A DNA stretch of 33,182 nt from Ga0077527 sp964533495 (GCA_964533495.1 CAZHJU010000030.1:1-33182), one strand, 5' to 3'; numbered from the stretch's first letter, positions 16,931 to 24,098 are shown. Numbers and translations are program-made. The notes: a model not told the origin generated them from the sequence alone.

Positions 16931-16956
16931 CTCCCACTTTCTACCACTTCATCCCA
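16931..16956 (-). promoter_or_regulatory. Three MraZ-binding boxes upstream of mraZ
   Basis: On the minus strand three hexamers, TGGGAT (16956-16951), TGGTAG (16946-16941) and TGGGAG (16936-16931), repeat with a period of exactly 10 bases and are each followed by an A-rich tetramer. This matches the known MraZ operator of TGGGN repeats, one per helical turn. The first box overlaps the last base of the predicted -10 element, which fits repression of the dcw promoter by MraZ. Confidence 0.85.
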
Positions 16957-16984
16957 CTATAAATAACTGGAGGATGCGGGTCAA
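16956..16984 (-). promoter_or_regulatory. Predicted sigma70 promoter of the dcw cluster (Pmra)
   Basis: On the minus strand TTGACC (16984-16979) is followed by a 17-base spacer and TATAGT (16961-16956), close to the sigma70 consensus. Transcription should begin near 16949 and give a leader of about 73 bases before the mraZ GTG, with the MraZ boxes at and just downstream of the start. A perfect 14-bp palindrome (GAATTCCGGAATTC, 16990-17003) lies just upstream of the -35 element and has no assigned role. Confidence 0.75.
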
Positions 16985-17212
16985 GGGTCGAATTCCGGAA
17001 TTCCTTTTTAATGACAATGACTTACGGCGACTTGTTGATGCCCGATTTTATGATTTTTTTGCTTCGAAATAAATCAATTAAAACAACAGGATATTGCGTG
17101 TACTGAAAGTGACGCATTAAATAATTATGCTTAAAAATCAGGCAATTACAGAAATTCGCTGCGTCGCCGGGTGACGACAATGGGCCTGATGTCATTTTCA
17201 GGAGGAGGAGGA
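16985..17212. other. AT-rich spacer between the dcw promoter and rnpB, no gene seen
   Basis: This spacer is much richer in A and T than its flanks, and I find no credible coding frame in it. It holds the palindrome at 16990-17003, an AT-rich inverted repeat with a CTTCG loop around 17049-17075, and the sequence AAAATCATAAAAT (minus strand, about 17045-17060), which also occurs at the edge of repeat copy D. The rnpB terminator should lie in it. A short stem, CCTGA with TCAGG near 17185-17203, is the best candidate but lacks a clear T run. Confidence 0.5.
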
Positions 17213-17682
17213 AGGGTGAAGCTGGCCGGTAAGCCGGGTTCTGTCGTGGACAGCCATTCCTCTGGGCCGGACATTGCTGGCCGGCTCAAGCCACCTACCC
17301 GCAAGCTCGGCGGGACGCGTCATCGCTTGCCTATGCGGTGTTGCTCCGGGTGGAGGTTACCGTGCCATTCGCGTTACCGCGAACGCGGTGCGCTCTTACC
17401 GCACCTTTTCACCCTTGCCTGATCCGGCGCAATCCGCTTGCGCGAACTGCGCGGGCGCTTGCGCGCCCCCTTCCCATTCAAGGGAGACTTTGCGGCGCTT
17501 GCGCGCCGCCAGCCGGACGGCCATCGGCGGTTCGTTCTCTGTGGCCCTGTTCCTCGCCTCGCGGCGGACGGGCGTTACCCGTCACCCTACCCTGTGGAGC
17601 CCGGACTTTCCTCTATGCGCGGCACGTACAAGTCGCCTTGTCCGGTTTGCTCCGCGCACAGCGGCTGCCTGGCCAGCTTCGC
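17213..17682 (-). ncRNA. rnpB: RNase P RNA, bacterial type A (M1 RNA)
   Basis: This is the catalytic RNA of ribonuclease P, which matures tRNA 5' ends. Conserved blocks on the minus strand are GAGGAAAGTCCGGGCTCCA near the 5' end, AGGGTGACGGGTAACGCCCG, ACAGAGAACGAACCGCCGATGG, GATCAGGCAAGGGTGAAAAG, GGTAAGAGCGCACCGCG, and the 3' block GACAGAACCCGGCTTA. The terminal helix P1 pairs GAAGCTGGCC (17680-17671) with GGCCAGCTTC near 17218. The RNA is about 470 nt, against 377 in E. coli. Most of the surplus lies in P12 (about 17421-17525), which has three hairpin-like CGCGCAAGCG units. The ends are placed by P1 pairing and are good to a few bases. Confidence 0.95.
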
Positions 17683-17687
17683 CGCGG

Positions 17688-17693
17688 ATTTTA
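17688..17693 (-). promoter_or_regulatory. Candidate -10 element for rnpB
   Basis: TAAAAT on the minus strand, preceded by TGA, lies about seven bases before the predicted 5' end of the RNase P RNA. I see no good -35 element at 16-18 bases upstream, so the site may act as an extended -10 promoter. Confidence 0.45.
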
Positions 17694-17727
17694 TCATGTG
17701 GACATCGCCCACCCGGCGCAATCCGGA

Positions 17728-18348
17728 TCAGCGCGCCCCGCGTGCGCGCACGGCCGCCAGCAGATCGTGCAGATGACGGTCATGCACGCCCAGCGCATCG
17801 AGGTGGCGCAGGGTGTTCACCAGGTAATCGACGTTGGGGCCGCGCTCGCCGCGGCGGGCGGCGATGATCGCGGCGGCGGCCTCGAGCCCGAGCCGCCCGG
17901 CGTAACCGTCGTGGCGGCGATTGGCGAGAAATGCCAGCGCCATCCGGCGCTCACTGCCCATACCGACCGGCAACAGGCGCGGCACGTACACCCGCCGCCG
18001 CATCTCGCGCAGCCACAACGCTTCCAGCGCTTCGGGAATGTCCGCGGCGGCCACGCGGTACGCCCTGCCCCTGCAGGCCCCGCCGCGATCCAGCCCGAGC
18101 ACCAGCCCCGGCGCGGACGCCGTGCCGCGGTAACGGCTGGAGTAGATGCAGAACGCGCGGTGATATCCGCGCAGCAGCGCCGGCGCCGAATTCTCGAAAC
18201 GGAACGCGGGATCCCACATCAGCGAGCCGTAGGCGAATATCCACAGCTCGTCGCGCGGCAGATCGAGCCGGCTGTAATGGAAGGGATCGTCGCGCGGCAG
18301 CGGCGCCCATGCGGCGTCAGCGGAATGACCGGTCCCGGAGGCGCTCAA
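17728..18348 (-). CDS. ChaC-like gamma-glutamylcyclotransferase
   Basis: This belongs to the ChaC family, which cleaves gamma-glutamyl peptides, chiefly glutathione, to 5-oxoproline. The 206-residue product has the substrate-loop motif FAYGSLMWDPAF near residue 37, then LLRGYHRAFCIYS, RGTASAPGLVLGLDRGG, and LWLREM, which holds the expected catalytic glutamate. No upstream ATG is in frame. I chose a TTG at 18348 that overlaps the pyrC stop (TTGA), as seen for ftsL. The gene ends a short minus-strand run with rsmI and pyrC, and its end lies 35 bases before the rnpB -10 region. Confidence 0.88.
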   Translation of the reverse strand: MSASGTGHSADAAWAPLPRDDPFHYSRLDLPRDELWIFAYGSLMWDPAFRFENSAPALLRGYHRAFCIYSSRYRGTASAPGLVLGLDRGGACRGRAYRVAAADIPEALEALWLREMRRRVYVPRLLPVGMGSERRMALAFLANRRHDGYAGRLGLEAAAAIIAARRGERGPNVDYLVNTLRHLDALGVHDRHLHDLLAAVRARGAR

Positions 18349-19394
18349 GTGCCGGCAATCCTCCACTGGATCGCGGCGCCGGCGCGCATCGGCACCAGCG
18401 TATCCGCGCCGAAAGGCACGCTGGCCGGCGCGTTCCACGGTTCCCGCAGAAGCGTGATTTTTTCAGCGTTGCGCGGCAGGCCGTAGAAGTCCGCGCCGAA
18501 ATGGCTAGCGAAGGCCTCCAGCCGGTCGAGCGCGCCGGCGGCGTCAAACACTTCGGCATAAAGCTCGATGCCGGCATGCGCGGTGTACATGCCCGCGCAG
18601 CCGCAGTCGTTCTCCTTGGTGTGCCGCGCATGCGGCGCGCTGTCGGTGCCGAGGAAAAATTTCGGATTGCCGCCGGTCGCCGCGGCAGCCAGCGCCGCGC
18701 GATGCACTTCCCGCTTCAGGATCGGCAGGCAATAGTGGTGCGGGCGCACGCCGCCGGTGAACAGCGCGTTGCGGTTCAGCAGCAGGTGCTGCGGCGTCAG
18801 CGTCGCGGCGACCCGCGGCGGCGCCGCCGTCACGAAGGCCGCCGCCTCGCGCGTGGTGATGTGTTCCATCACCACCTTCAGCCCCTGGAAGCGGTCCACC
18901 AGCGGCGCCAGCGTGCGCTCGATGAACACGCGTTCGCGGTCGAACACGTCGACCCCGGCATCGGTGACCTCGCCGTGCACCAGCAGCGGCATGCCGGCCT
19001 CCTCCATCGCCGCCAGCACCGGAAAGCATTTCTCCAGCGCGGTCACGCCGGAATCGGAATTGGTCGTCGCGCCCGCCGGATAGTATTTGACCGCATGCAC
19101 GATGCCGCTCTGCCGGGCGCGGGCGATTTCCGCGGGCGGCGTGTTGTCGGTCAGGTACAGCGTCATCAGCGGTTCGAAGCGGCTGCCCGGCGGCAGCGCG
19201 GCGCGGATGCGCTCGCGGTACGCCAGCGCGAGCGCCGTGGTGGTCACCGGCGGCTTCAGATTGGGCATCACGATGGCGCGGGCGAAACGCGCAGCGGTAT
19301 GCGGCAGCACGTCGCGCATCGCAGCGCCGTCGCGCAGGTGCAGATGCCAGTCGTCGGGCCGGGTGATGGTGATCGTCTTCATGTCGGCAAGCAT
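18345..19394 (-). CDS. pyrC: Dihydroorotase (class II, PyrC type)
   Basis: PyrC catalyses cyclisation of carbamoyl aspartate to dihydroorotate in pyrimidine synthesis. The 349-residue length fits class II enzymes. The metal site is visible as H18 and H20 in DWHLHLRD, the carboxylated lysine K103 in KYYPAGATTNSDSG, H140 in LLVHGEV, H178 in MEHITT, and D251 in FLGTDSAPH. The ATG at 19394 (MLADMKTITI) is preferred for length, and an ATG at 19382 is also possible. Neither has a strong ribosome site. The spacer to rsmI (41 bases) carries a 9-bp direct repeat, GCCCGGCGG, around CAATTTAC. Confidence 0.96.
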   Translation of the reverse strand: MLADMKTITITRPDDWHLHLRDGAAMRDVLPHTAARFARAIVMPNLKPPVTTTALALAYRERIRAALPPGSRFEPLMTLYLTDNTPPAEIARARQSGIVHAVKYYPAGATTNSDSGVTALEKCFPVLAAMEEAGMPLLVHGEVTDAGVDVFDRERVFIERTLAPLVDRFQGLKVVMEHITTREAAAFVTAAPPRVAATLTPQHLLLNRNALFTGGVRPHHYCLPILKREVHRAALAAAATGGNPKFFLGTDSAPHARHTKENDCGCAGMYTAHAGIELYAEVFDAAGALDRLEAFASHFGADFYGLPRNAEKITLLREPWNAPASVPFGADTLVPMRAGAAIQWRIAGT

Positions 19395-19435
19395 GGTAAT
19401 CGCTGCACCGCCGGGCGTAAATTGCCGCCGGGCAC

Positions 19436-20341
19436 TCAGCCTTCCCCTTTCAGCTTCAGCGCCAGCCCGTAGAGTTCGTTGCGGTTGCCGCCGGTGAGTT
19501 TCACCGCCAGCGCGACCGCCTGCTTCAGCGGCAGCTCGCCGAGCAGCACTTTCAGCACGGCTTCGGCGCAGGCCGATGCCTGCTGCGCCGCCTCCGGCGC
19601 CCCTTCGACAACCAGCACGAATTCGCCCCGCCGCCGGTGATCGTCCCCCTGCAGCCATGCGCCGGCGGCTTCAAGCCGGCAGCGGTGCAGCGTTTCATGC
19701 AGCTTGGTCAGTTCGCGCGCGATGAGGATTTCCCGCGTGCCGCCGAATGCGGCGCAAAGATCGGCGATGCAGTCCGCGATGCGGTGCGGCGCCTCGTAGA
19801 ACACCATCAGTGCCCGTTCCCCGGCCAGTCCGGCCAGCACCCGGCGCCGCTCGGCGGCGCGTGCCGGCAGGAAACCGCAGAACAGGAAACGTCCGGCCTC
19901 GAAACCGCTTGCCGACAGCGCCGCCGCGGCCGCATTGGCGCCGGGAACCGGCACCACGGCATGCCCGGCCGCGCGCGCCGCTGCCACGACCCGCGCACCG
20001 GGATCGGCGATGCCCGGCGTGCCGGCGTCGCTGACCAGCGCCACGGCTTTCCCGTCCGCCAGCAGCCCGGCCACCGTGTCCGCGGCGCGCCGCTCGTTGT
20101 GTTCGTGCACGGCGATCAGCCGCCCGGCGATGCCGTGGCGGTTGAGCAGTTTCGAAGTGACCCGGGTATCCTCGGCGGCGATGACATCGGCGCCGCGCAG
20201 CACTTCCAGCGCCCGCAGCGTGACATCGCCGAGATTCCCGATGGGGGTCGCGACTACATATAATGTTCCGGGAATGACGGCGGAAACAGCGCCGCCCGCA
20301 CCCAAACCCTCTTCGATTCCCGGACTTTTCGGATGATTCAT
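19436..20341 (-). CDS. rsmI: 16S rRNA (cytidine-2'-O)-methyltransferase RsmI
   Basis: RsmI (YraL) methylates the 2'-O of C1402, the same nucleotide that RsmH (also in this window) modifies on N4. The roughly 301-residue product is a tetrapyrrole-methylase-fold protein with GTLYVVATPIGNLGDVTLRA, AAEDTRVTSKLL, HEHNE, VSDAGTPGIADPG, VPGANAAAAALSASG, and YEAPHR. The ATG at 20341 (MNHPKSP) is followed by a non-conserved leader of about 27 residues. An ATG at 20356 is also in frame. Either start overlaps the divergent lppC start at 20333, so at least one of these starts may be misplaced. Confidence 0.95.
   Translation of the reverse strand: MNHPKSPGIEEGLGAGGAVSAVIPGTLYVVATPIGNLGDVTLRALEVLRGADVIAAEDTRVTSKLLNRHGIAGRLIAVHEHNERRAADTVAGLLADGKAVALVSDAGTPGIADPGARVVAAARAAGHAVVPVPGANAAAAALSASGFEAGRFLFCGFLPARAAERRRVLAGLAGERALMVFYEAPHRIADCIADLCAAFGGTREILIARELTKLHETLHRCRLEAAGAWLQGDDHRRRGEFVLVVEGAPEAAQQASACAEAVLKVLLGELPLKQAVALAVKLTGGNRNELYGLALKLKGEG
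20259..20264 (+). promoter_or_regulatory. Candidate -10 element (TATAAT) for the lppC operon
   Basis: A perfect TATAAT lies on the plus strand inside the start of rsmI, about 70 bases before the lppC ATG. The best upstream hexamer at suitable spacing is TTCCCG (20235-20240), a weak -35 match. The placement would give a leader of about 60 bases for lppC, yraN, diaA and dolP. Confidence 0.45.
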
Positions 20342-21424
20342 CGATTGTTGCGACACCAGGTCGCCGTGGCCTTCAGTTGCCTGTTCCTACTATACGGAGC
20401 GGGTGCGGCATTGGCCAGCGACGCCGCGCCGGCCGCGGCAACGACGGCGCAGGTGCCGCACATCGCGCTGCTGCTGCCGGTCAACTCGAAAATATTCGCG
20501 CGCCACGCCGCCGCGGTGCGCGACGGATTCCGGGCGGCGGCCGGCGTCGAGGAGCGCCCGCCGCTGCCGGTGCGCGAGTACGCGGTATCCGGCGACGTCG
20601 CCGGCAACCTCGAAGGTTTCCGCACGGCCGTCGCGGCCGGCGCCCAGGTGGTCGTCGGTCCGCTGACGCGGGATGCCGTCACCGCGCTGGCCTTCGGCGA
20701 GCCGGTGCCGGTGCCGACGCTGGCCTTGAGCATGCCCGACGACGTCGGGCGCATGCCGGGCAATCTGTACATCCTGGGCCTGCAGGTCGAAACCGAAGCG
20801 CGGCAGGTCGCGCGGCTGGTCTGGGAAGCCGGCCACCGCACCGCGGCCACCATCAGCGGCGGCGGACCGGTGCAGCGCCGCATGCAGGCGGCCTTCGCCG
20901 CCGAATTCCAGCGGGCGGGCGGCACCGTCGCAGCCGACATTCCCTTGGCCTCCCATCCGGAAAAACTGCGGAGCGCGGGCCGCGGCCTGAATGTCGATGC
21001 AGTCTTCCTGGCGCTGGGCCACGCCGAAGCGCGCAACGTGCGGCCCTATCTCGGCAACCTGCCGGTTTACGCCACGTCCGGCGTGCATGGCGGCGATCTC
21101 GGCCCTCTTGCCGGACACGACCTCAACGGCGTCCAGTTCGTCGACATGCCCTGGCTGCTCGAACCCGAGCATCCGCAAATCGCGGCCTACCCCCGGTCGG
21201 GCACTCCGGTCAGCGCCGAACTGGACCGGCTGTACGCGCTGGGCATCGACGCCTGGCGCATCGCGAAACAACTGCTCGATGGCACCCGCGACATCCGGCT
21301 CAACGGCGTCACCGGACGGCTGCGGCTGGGCGAGGACGGCCTCATCGAGCGCGAGCTGGTCACCGGACGTTACACCGGCGGCCGCGCCCAGGCATCGCCA
21401 CCCGGGCGTGAACCCGCGCGGTGA
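20333..21424 (+). CDS. LppC/LpoA-type penicillin-binding protein activator domain protein
   Basis: The 363-residue product has an N-terminal signal sequence (hydrophobic residues 10-28, probable cleavage after ALAS) and then one periplasmic-binding-protein type I fold of the LppC family, from VPHIALLLPVNSKIFARHAAAVRDGF to the C-terminus. E. coli LpoA carries this fold behind a TPR-like domain and activates PBP1a from the outer membrane. Here the N-terminal domain is absent and no convincing lipobox is visible, because the only early cysteine sits in AFSC. The protein may be soluble in the periplasm. Its position between divergent rsmI and yraN is the same as lpoA in E. coli. Confidence 0.85.
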   Translation: MIHRLLRHQVAVAFSCLFLLYGAGAALASDAAPAAATTAQVPHIALLLPVNSKIFARHAAAVRDGFRAAAGVEERPPLPVREYAVSGDVAGNLEGFRTAVAAGAQVVVGPLTRDAVTALAFGEPVPVPTLALSMPDDVGRMPGNLYILGLQVETEARQVARLVWEAGHRTAATISGGGPVQRRMQAAFAAEFQRAGGTVAADIPLASHPEKLRSAGRGLNVDAVFLALGHAEARNVRPYLGNLPVYATSGVHGGDLGPLAGHDLNGVQFVDMPWLLEPEHPQIAAYPRSGTPVSAELDRLYALGIDAWRIAKQLLDGTRDIRLNGVTGRLRLGEDGLIERELVTGRYTGGRAQASPPGREPAR

Positions 21425-21749
21425 ACGGGCGGAGGCGCTGGCCGCCGCCTTCGTCGAAGGCCGGGGCCTGCGCATCCTTGCCCGCAATTACCGCTGCCGC
21501 CACGGCGAACTGGACCTGGTCGCGCGCGACGGCGACACGCTGGTGTTCATCGAGGTGCGCCATCGCGCGGACGACCGCTTCGGCGGCGCGGCCGCCAGCA
21601 TCGGCGCGGCAAAGCGCGGAAGGCTGCTGAAGGCCGCCCGCCATTACCTCGCCGGACTCACCGACCCGCCGGCCTGCCGCTTCGACGCGGTGCTGCTCAC
21701 CGGCGAGCCGCCGCGCATCGAATGGCTGCGCAACGTCATCGAGGAATAG
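21408..21749 (+). CDS. yraN: YraN family protein (UPF0102)
   Basis: YraN proteins are small, predicted endonuclease-fold proteins of uncertain role, often next to lpoA and rsmI. The 113-residue product has the family pattern RGERAEALAAAFVEGRG, ARNYRCRHGELDLVARDG, and LVFIEVRHR. The E, D and E-x-[RK] residues would form the nuclease-like core, with arginine replacing the more common lysine. The GTG at 21408 overlaps lppC by 17 bases, and no ATG is available in frame. The ribosome site is weak, so expression may depend on reading through from lppC. Confidence 0.9.
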   Translation: MNPRGERAEALAAAFVEGRGLRILARNYRCRHGELDLVARDGDTLVFIEVRHRADDRFGGAAASIGAAKRGRLLKAARHYLAGLTDPPACRFDAVLLTGEPPRIEWLRNVIEE

Positions 21750-21823
21750 GTCGCTGCAACGGGTCGCCGCAACGGGCCGCCGTAACGATCCGGACATCCG
21801 TTCGGAGTAGAATGCGGCCCACC

Positions 21824-22414
21824 ATGGACCTGATCAGCCGCATCAGCGAAAACTTTTCGGAAAGCGCCCACCTCAAGCTGCAGAGCATGGATGCGCTTGC
21901 CGTGCCCATCGCCGCCGCCGTGCAGCTGATGGTGCGCTGCCTGCAGCAGGACGGCAAAATCCTGTCCTGCGGCAACGGCGGCTCCGCCGCGGACGCCCAG
22001 CATTTTTCTGCGGAACTGTTGAACCGGTTCGAGGTCGAACGCCCGGGACTGGCCGCAATGGCGCTGACCACGGACAGCTCGACGCTGACGTCCATCGCCA
22101 ACGATTACGATTACACCCAGGTGTTTTCGAAACAGGTGCGCGCGCTGGGCCATGCGGGCGACGTGCTGCTGGCGATTTCGACCAGCGGCAACTCGCCCAA
22201 CGTGATCGCCGCCATCGAAGCGGCGCATGAATGCGGGGTACATGTGGTCGCGCTGACCGGGCGCAACGGGGGCAGGATGGGCGAAATGCTGACCGGCGAG
22301 GACGTGCACATCTGCGTTCCCGCCAGCAGCACCGCGCGCATCCAGGAAGTGCACCTGCTGACGCTGCATTGCCTGTGCGACGGCATTGATTGTCTACTTT
22401 TGGGAGTCGAATAA
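21824..22414 (+). CDS. diaA: SIS-domain protein, DiaA / phosphoheptose isomerase type
   Basis: The 196-residue product is one SIS domain with CGNGGSAADAQHFSAELLNRFE, LAISTSGNSPNV, and ARIQEVHLLTLHCLCD. Order and wording match E. coli DiaA (the DnaA-binding initiation factor) between yraN and dolP. It also keeps E64 and H177, which correspond by position to the catalytic Glu and His of GmhA, the sedoheptulose-7-phosphate isomerase. I cannot tell which role applies. The nearby heptose-phosphate adenylyltransferase favours at least a GmhA option. The start is taken as MDLISRI. An ATG at 21812 with GGAG upstream would add four residues, but it sits inside a TAGAAT that may be a -10 element. Confidence 0.9.
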   Translation: MDLISRISENFSESAHLKLQSMDALAVPIAAAVQLMVRCLQQDGKILSCGNGGSAADAQHFSAELLNRFEVERPGLAAMALTTDSSTLTSIANDYDYTQVFSKQVRALGHAGDVLLAISTSGNSPNVIAAIEAAHECGVHVVALTGRNGGRMGEMLTGEDVHICVPASSTARIQEVHLLTLHCLCDGIDCLLLGVE

Positions 22415-22978
22415 ATGCGCAACCTCATCACCGCAAGCTGCATTGCACTGCTGCCCATCCTCTCCGGCTGCCTCGCCGTGGCCGCGGGCGGCGTCGCCAC
22501 CGGCGTGATGGTCGCCGAAGACCGCCGCACGGTCGGCACCATGACCGAAGACCAGGGCATCGAACTGAAGGCCGCGAGCCGCATCGAGGAAAAGGTCAAG
22601 GACGCGCACATCAACGTCACCAGCTACAACCGCGCCGTGCTGCTGACCGGCGAGGTGCCCAGCGAAGCCGCAAAAGGCGACGCCGAGCGCATCACCCGCG
22701 CCGTCGAAAACGTGCGCAGCGTGTTCAACGAACTGCAGGTCTCGGGCAACAGCTCGCTGCAGGCGCGCACCAACGACACGGTGATCACCTCCAAGGTCAA
22801 GGCGCGCTTCGTCGATGCCGGCAAGTTCAGCCCGCTGCACGTCAAGGTCGTCACCGAAAACGGCGTGGTCTACCTGCTCGGCCTGGTGAAGCGCCAGGAA
22901 GCCGCCGATGCCACCGAAGTGGCCCGCACCACCGGCGGCGTGCGCAAGGTCGTCCGGGTGTTCGAATACCTGGACTGA
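22415..22978 (+). CDS. dolP: BON-domain outer membrane lipoprotein, DolP (YraP) type
   Basis: The 187-residue product has a lipoprotein signal peptide with lipobox LSGC (acylated Cys19), then two BON domains at roughly residues 45-112 and 120-187. Each carries the alpha-beta pattern around RAVLLTGEVPS and GVVYLLGLVKRQEA. In E. coli DolP sits in the outer membrane at division sites and helps envelope integrity. The ATG directly follows the diaA stop (TAAATG), with GGGAG eight bases before it. The gene ends the lppC, yraN, diaA, dolP run and is followed by an AT-rich repeat and a strong GC hairpin. Confidence 0.93.
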   Translation: MRNLITASCIALLPILSGCLAVAAGGVATGVMVAEDRRTVGTMTEDQGIELKAASRIEEKVKDAHINVTSYNRAVLLTGEVPSEAAKGDAERITRAVENVRSVFNELQVSGNSSLQARTNDTVITSKVKARFVDAGKFSPLHVKVVTENGVVYLLGLVKRQEAADATEVARTTGGVRKVVRVFEYLD

Positions 22979-22992
22979 ATATCGGGTTTGTA

Positions 22993-23035
22993 GAATTATT
23001 CAATAAAATCAAATACTTATAAAAGTATCTGGGGG
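22993..23035 (+). repeat. AT-rich interspersed repeat, copy B
   Basis: Directly after dolP the plus strand reads TTCAATAAAATCAAA, TACTTATAAAAGTAT, then CTGGGGG. It shares CAATAAAATCAA with copy A, and TACTTATAAA plus a trailing CTGGGGG with copy D on the other strand. The second half is a perfect inverted repeat, ATACTT-ATAA-AAGTAT. Together with the adjacent GC hairpin it occupies the gap before the di-iron protein gene. Confidence 0.6.
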
Positions 23036-23052
23036 CGCCTGCGGGCGCCCCC
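23031..23052 (+). terminator. Strong GC hairpin after dolP, probable transcription terminator
   Basis: GGGGGCGCC and GGCGCCCCC form a perfect 9-bp stem closed by a TGCG loop, 52 bases after the dolP stop. No clear T run follows on the plus strand (CGGCGTTTCAG), so it is not a textbook intrinsic terminator. It could still stop transcription or protect the transcript end. Confidence 0.55.
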
Positions 23053-23215
23053 GGCGTTTCAGACCACCGCATCGGCATCCGGGACACGGTTCCCCGTCCG
23101 GCACGCCGGACACGCACCGCGCGAATTCCCGCGCGCAGCAACAGCCGCCGACCGCATTCCTGCAACAATCCGCGGCCAGGATGAGGCTGGAACCGTCCTG
23201 TCACCGGAGCACCCG

Positions 23216-24079
23216 ATGCAGCCCCATGCCGGATTCATCACCACCGGGCACATGCTGTACCCCGGAATCTTCAAGTCCCTGGAACGCATCCGCTGGAACA
23301 TGGCCGACGACGTGCCCTGGGACCGCTTCGACGGCGGCCTGCTCTCCGACGAGCAGGCGCTGACGGTCAAGATGAACGCGATCACCGAATGGGCGGCACT
23401 GCCGGCCACCGAAATGTTCCTGCGCGACAACCGCCACGACAGCGATTTCTCGGCCTTCATGTCGGTCTGGTTCTACGAGGAGCAGAAACATGCGCTGGTG
23501 CTGATCGACTACCTGCGCCGCTTCCGCCCGGAATTCGCGCCCACGCCGGAGGAGCTGCATGCCGTGCGCTTCGATTTCGACCCGGCGCCGCCGCTGGAAA
23601 CGCTGATGCTGCACTTCTGCGGCGAGATCCGCTTGAACCACTGGTACCGCCGCGCGATGGAATGGCACACCGAGCCGGTGATCCGGCAGATCTACCACCT
23701 GATCGCGCGCGACGAGGCGCGCCACGGCGGCGCCTACCTGCAGTACATGAAACGCGCGCTGAACACCGTCGGCGAGCCGGCGCGCGCCGCCTTCGCCAGG
23801 GTCGGCGTGCTGATGGCAAGCCCGGGGCGCAGCGGCAAGCCGCTGCATCCGACCAACCTGCACGTCAGCAAGGCGCTGTTCCCCAACGACACCGTGCAGA
23901 GCCGCCTGCCCGACCCGGCCTGGCTCGAGCGCTGGCTCGACGAACAGATCCGCTTCGATCGCGCTTGGGAACAGAAAGTGGTGACCGTCATCCTGCACAA
24001 CCTGTCGCTGCTGTTCGGCCGCAGCTTCGAATCGGTGAAGGACCTCAACCGCTTCCGCAGGGAAATCGCCGCCGCCTGA
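23216..24079 (+). CDS. Ferritin-like di-iron protein, function unknown
   Basis: I do not recognise a named family member. The 287-residue soluble protein shows a helical four-ligand di-iron pattern: E58 in ITEWAALPATE, E89 and H92 in FYEEQKHAL, E137 in CGEIRLNHW, and E167 with H170 in RDEARHGG. This is the layout E, ExxH, E, ExxH of ferritin-fold oxygenases, acyl-ACP desaturases and relatives. A redox or desaturase-like activity is an inference from the motif alone. The ATG at 23216 has GGAG upstream. It stands alone between a GC hairpin and the promoter of the next gene, so it is probably its own transcription unit. Confidence 0.8.
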   Translation: MQPHAGFITTGHMLYPGIFKSLERIRWNMADDVPWDRFDGGLLSDEQALTVKMNAITEWAALPATEMFLRDNRHDSDFSAFMSVWFYEEQKHALVLIDYLRRFRPEFAPTPEELHAVRFDFDPAPPLETLMLHFCGEIRLNHWYRRAMEWHTEPVIRQIYHLIARDEARHGGAYLQYMKRALNTVGEPARAAFARVGVLMASPGRSGKPLHPTNLHVSKALFPNDTVQSRLPDPAWLERWLDEQIRFDRAWEQKVVTVILHNLSLLFGRSFESVKDLNRFRREIAAA

Positions 24080-24098
24080 ATTTCGCGGGCTCCGGCGT

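Noticed and set aside
16990..17003. GAATTCCGGAATTC palindrome followed by a T run, as a plus-strand terminator
   Set aside because: No plus-strand gene precedes it, and the stem has no loop. I keep it only as an unexplained palindrome.
17274..18486. Plus-strand frames across the RNase P RNA
   Set aside because: The region matches conserved RNase P RNA blocks on the minus strand and has no coding similarity.
19398..19430. Direct repeat GCCCGGCGG between rsmI and pyrC as an insertion scar
   Set aside because: Nine GC-rich bases around eight others are easily due to chance in this sequence, and nothing lies between them.
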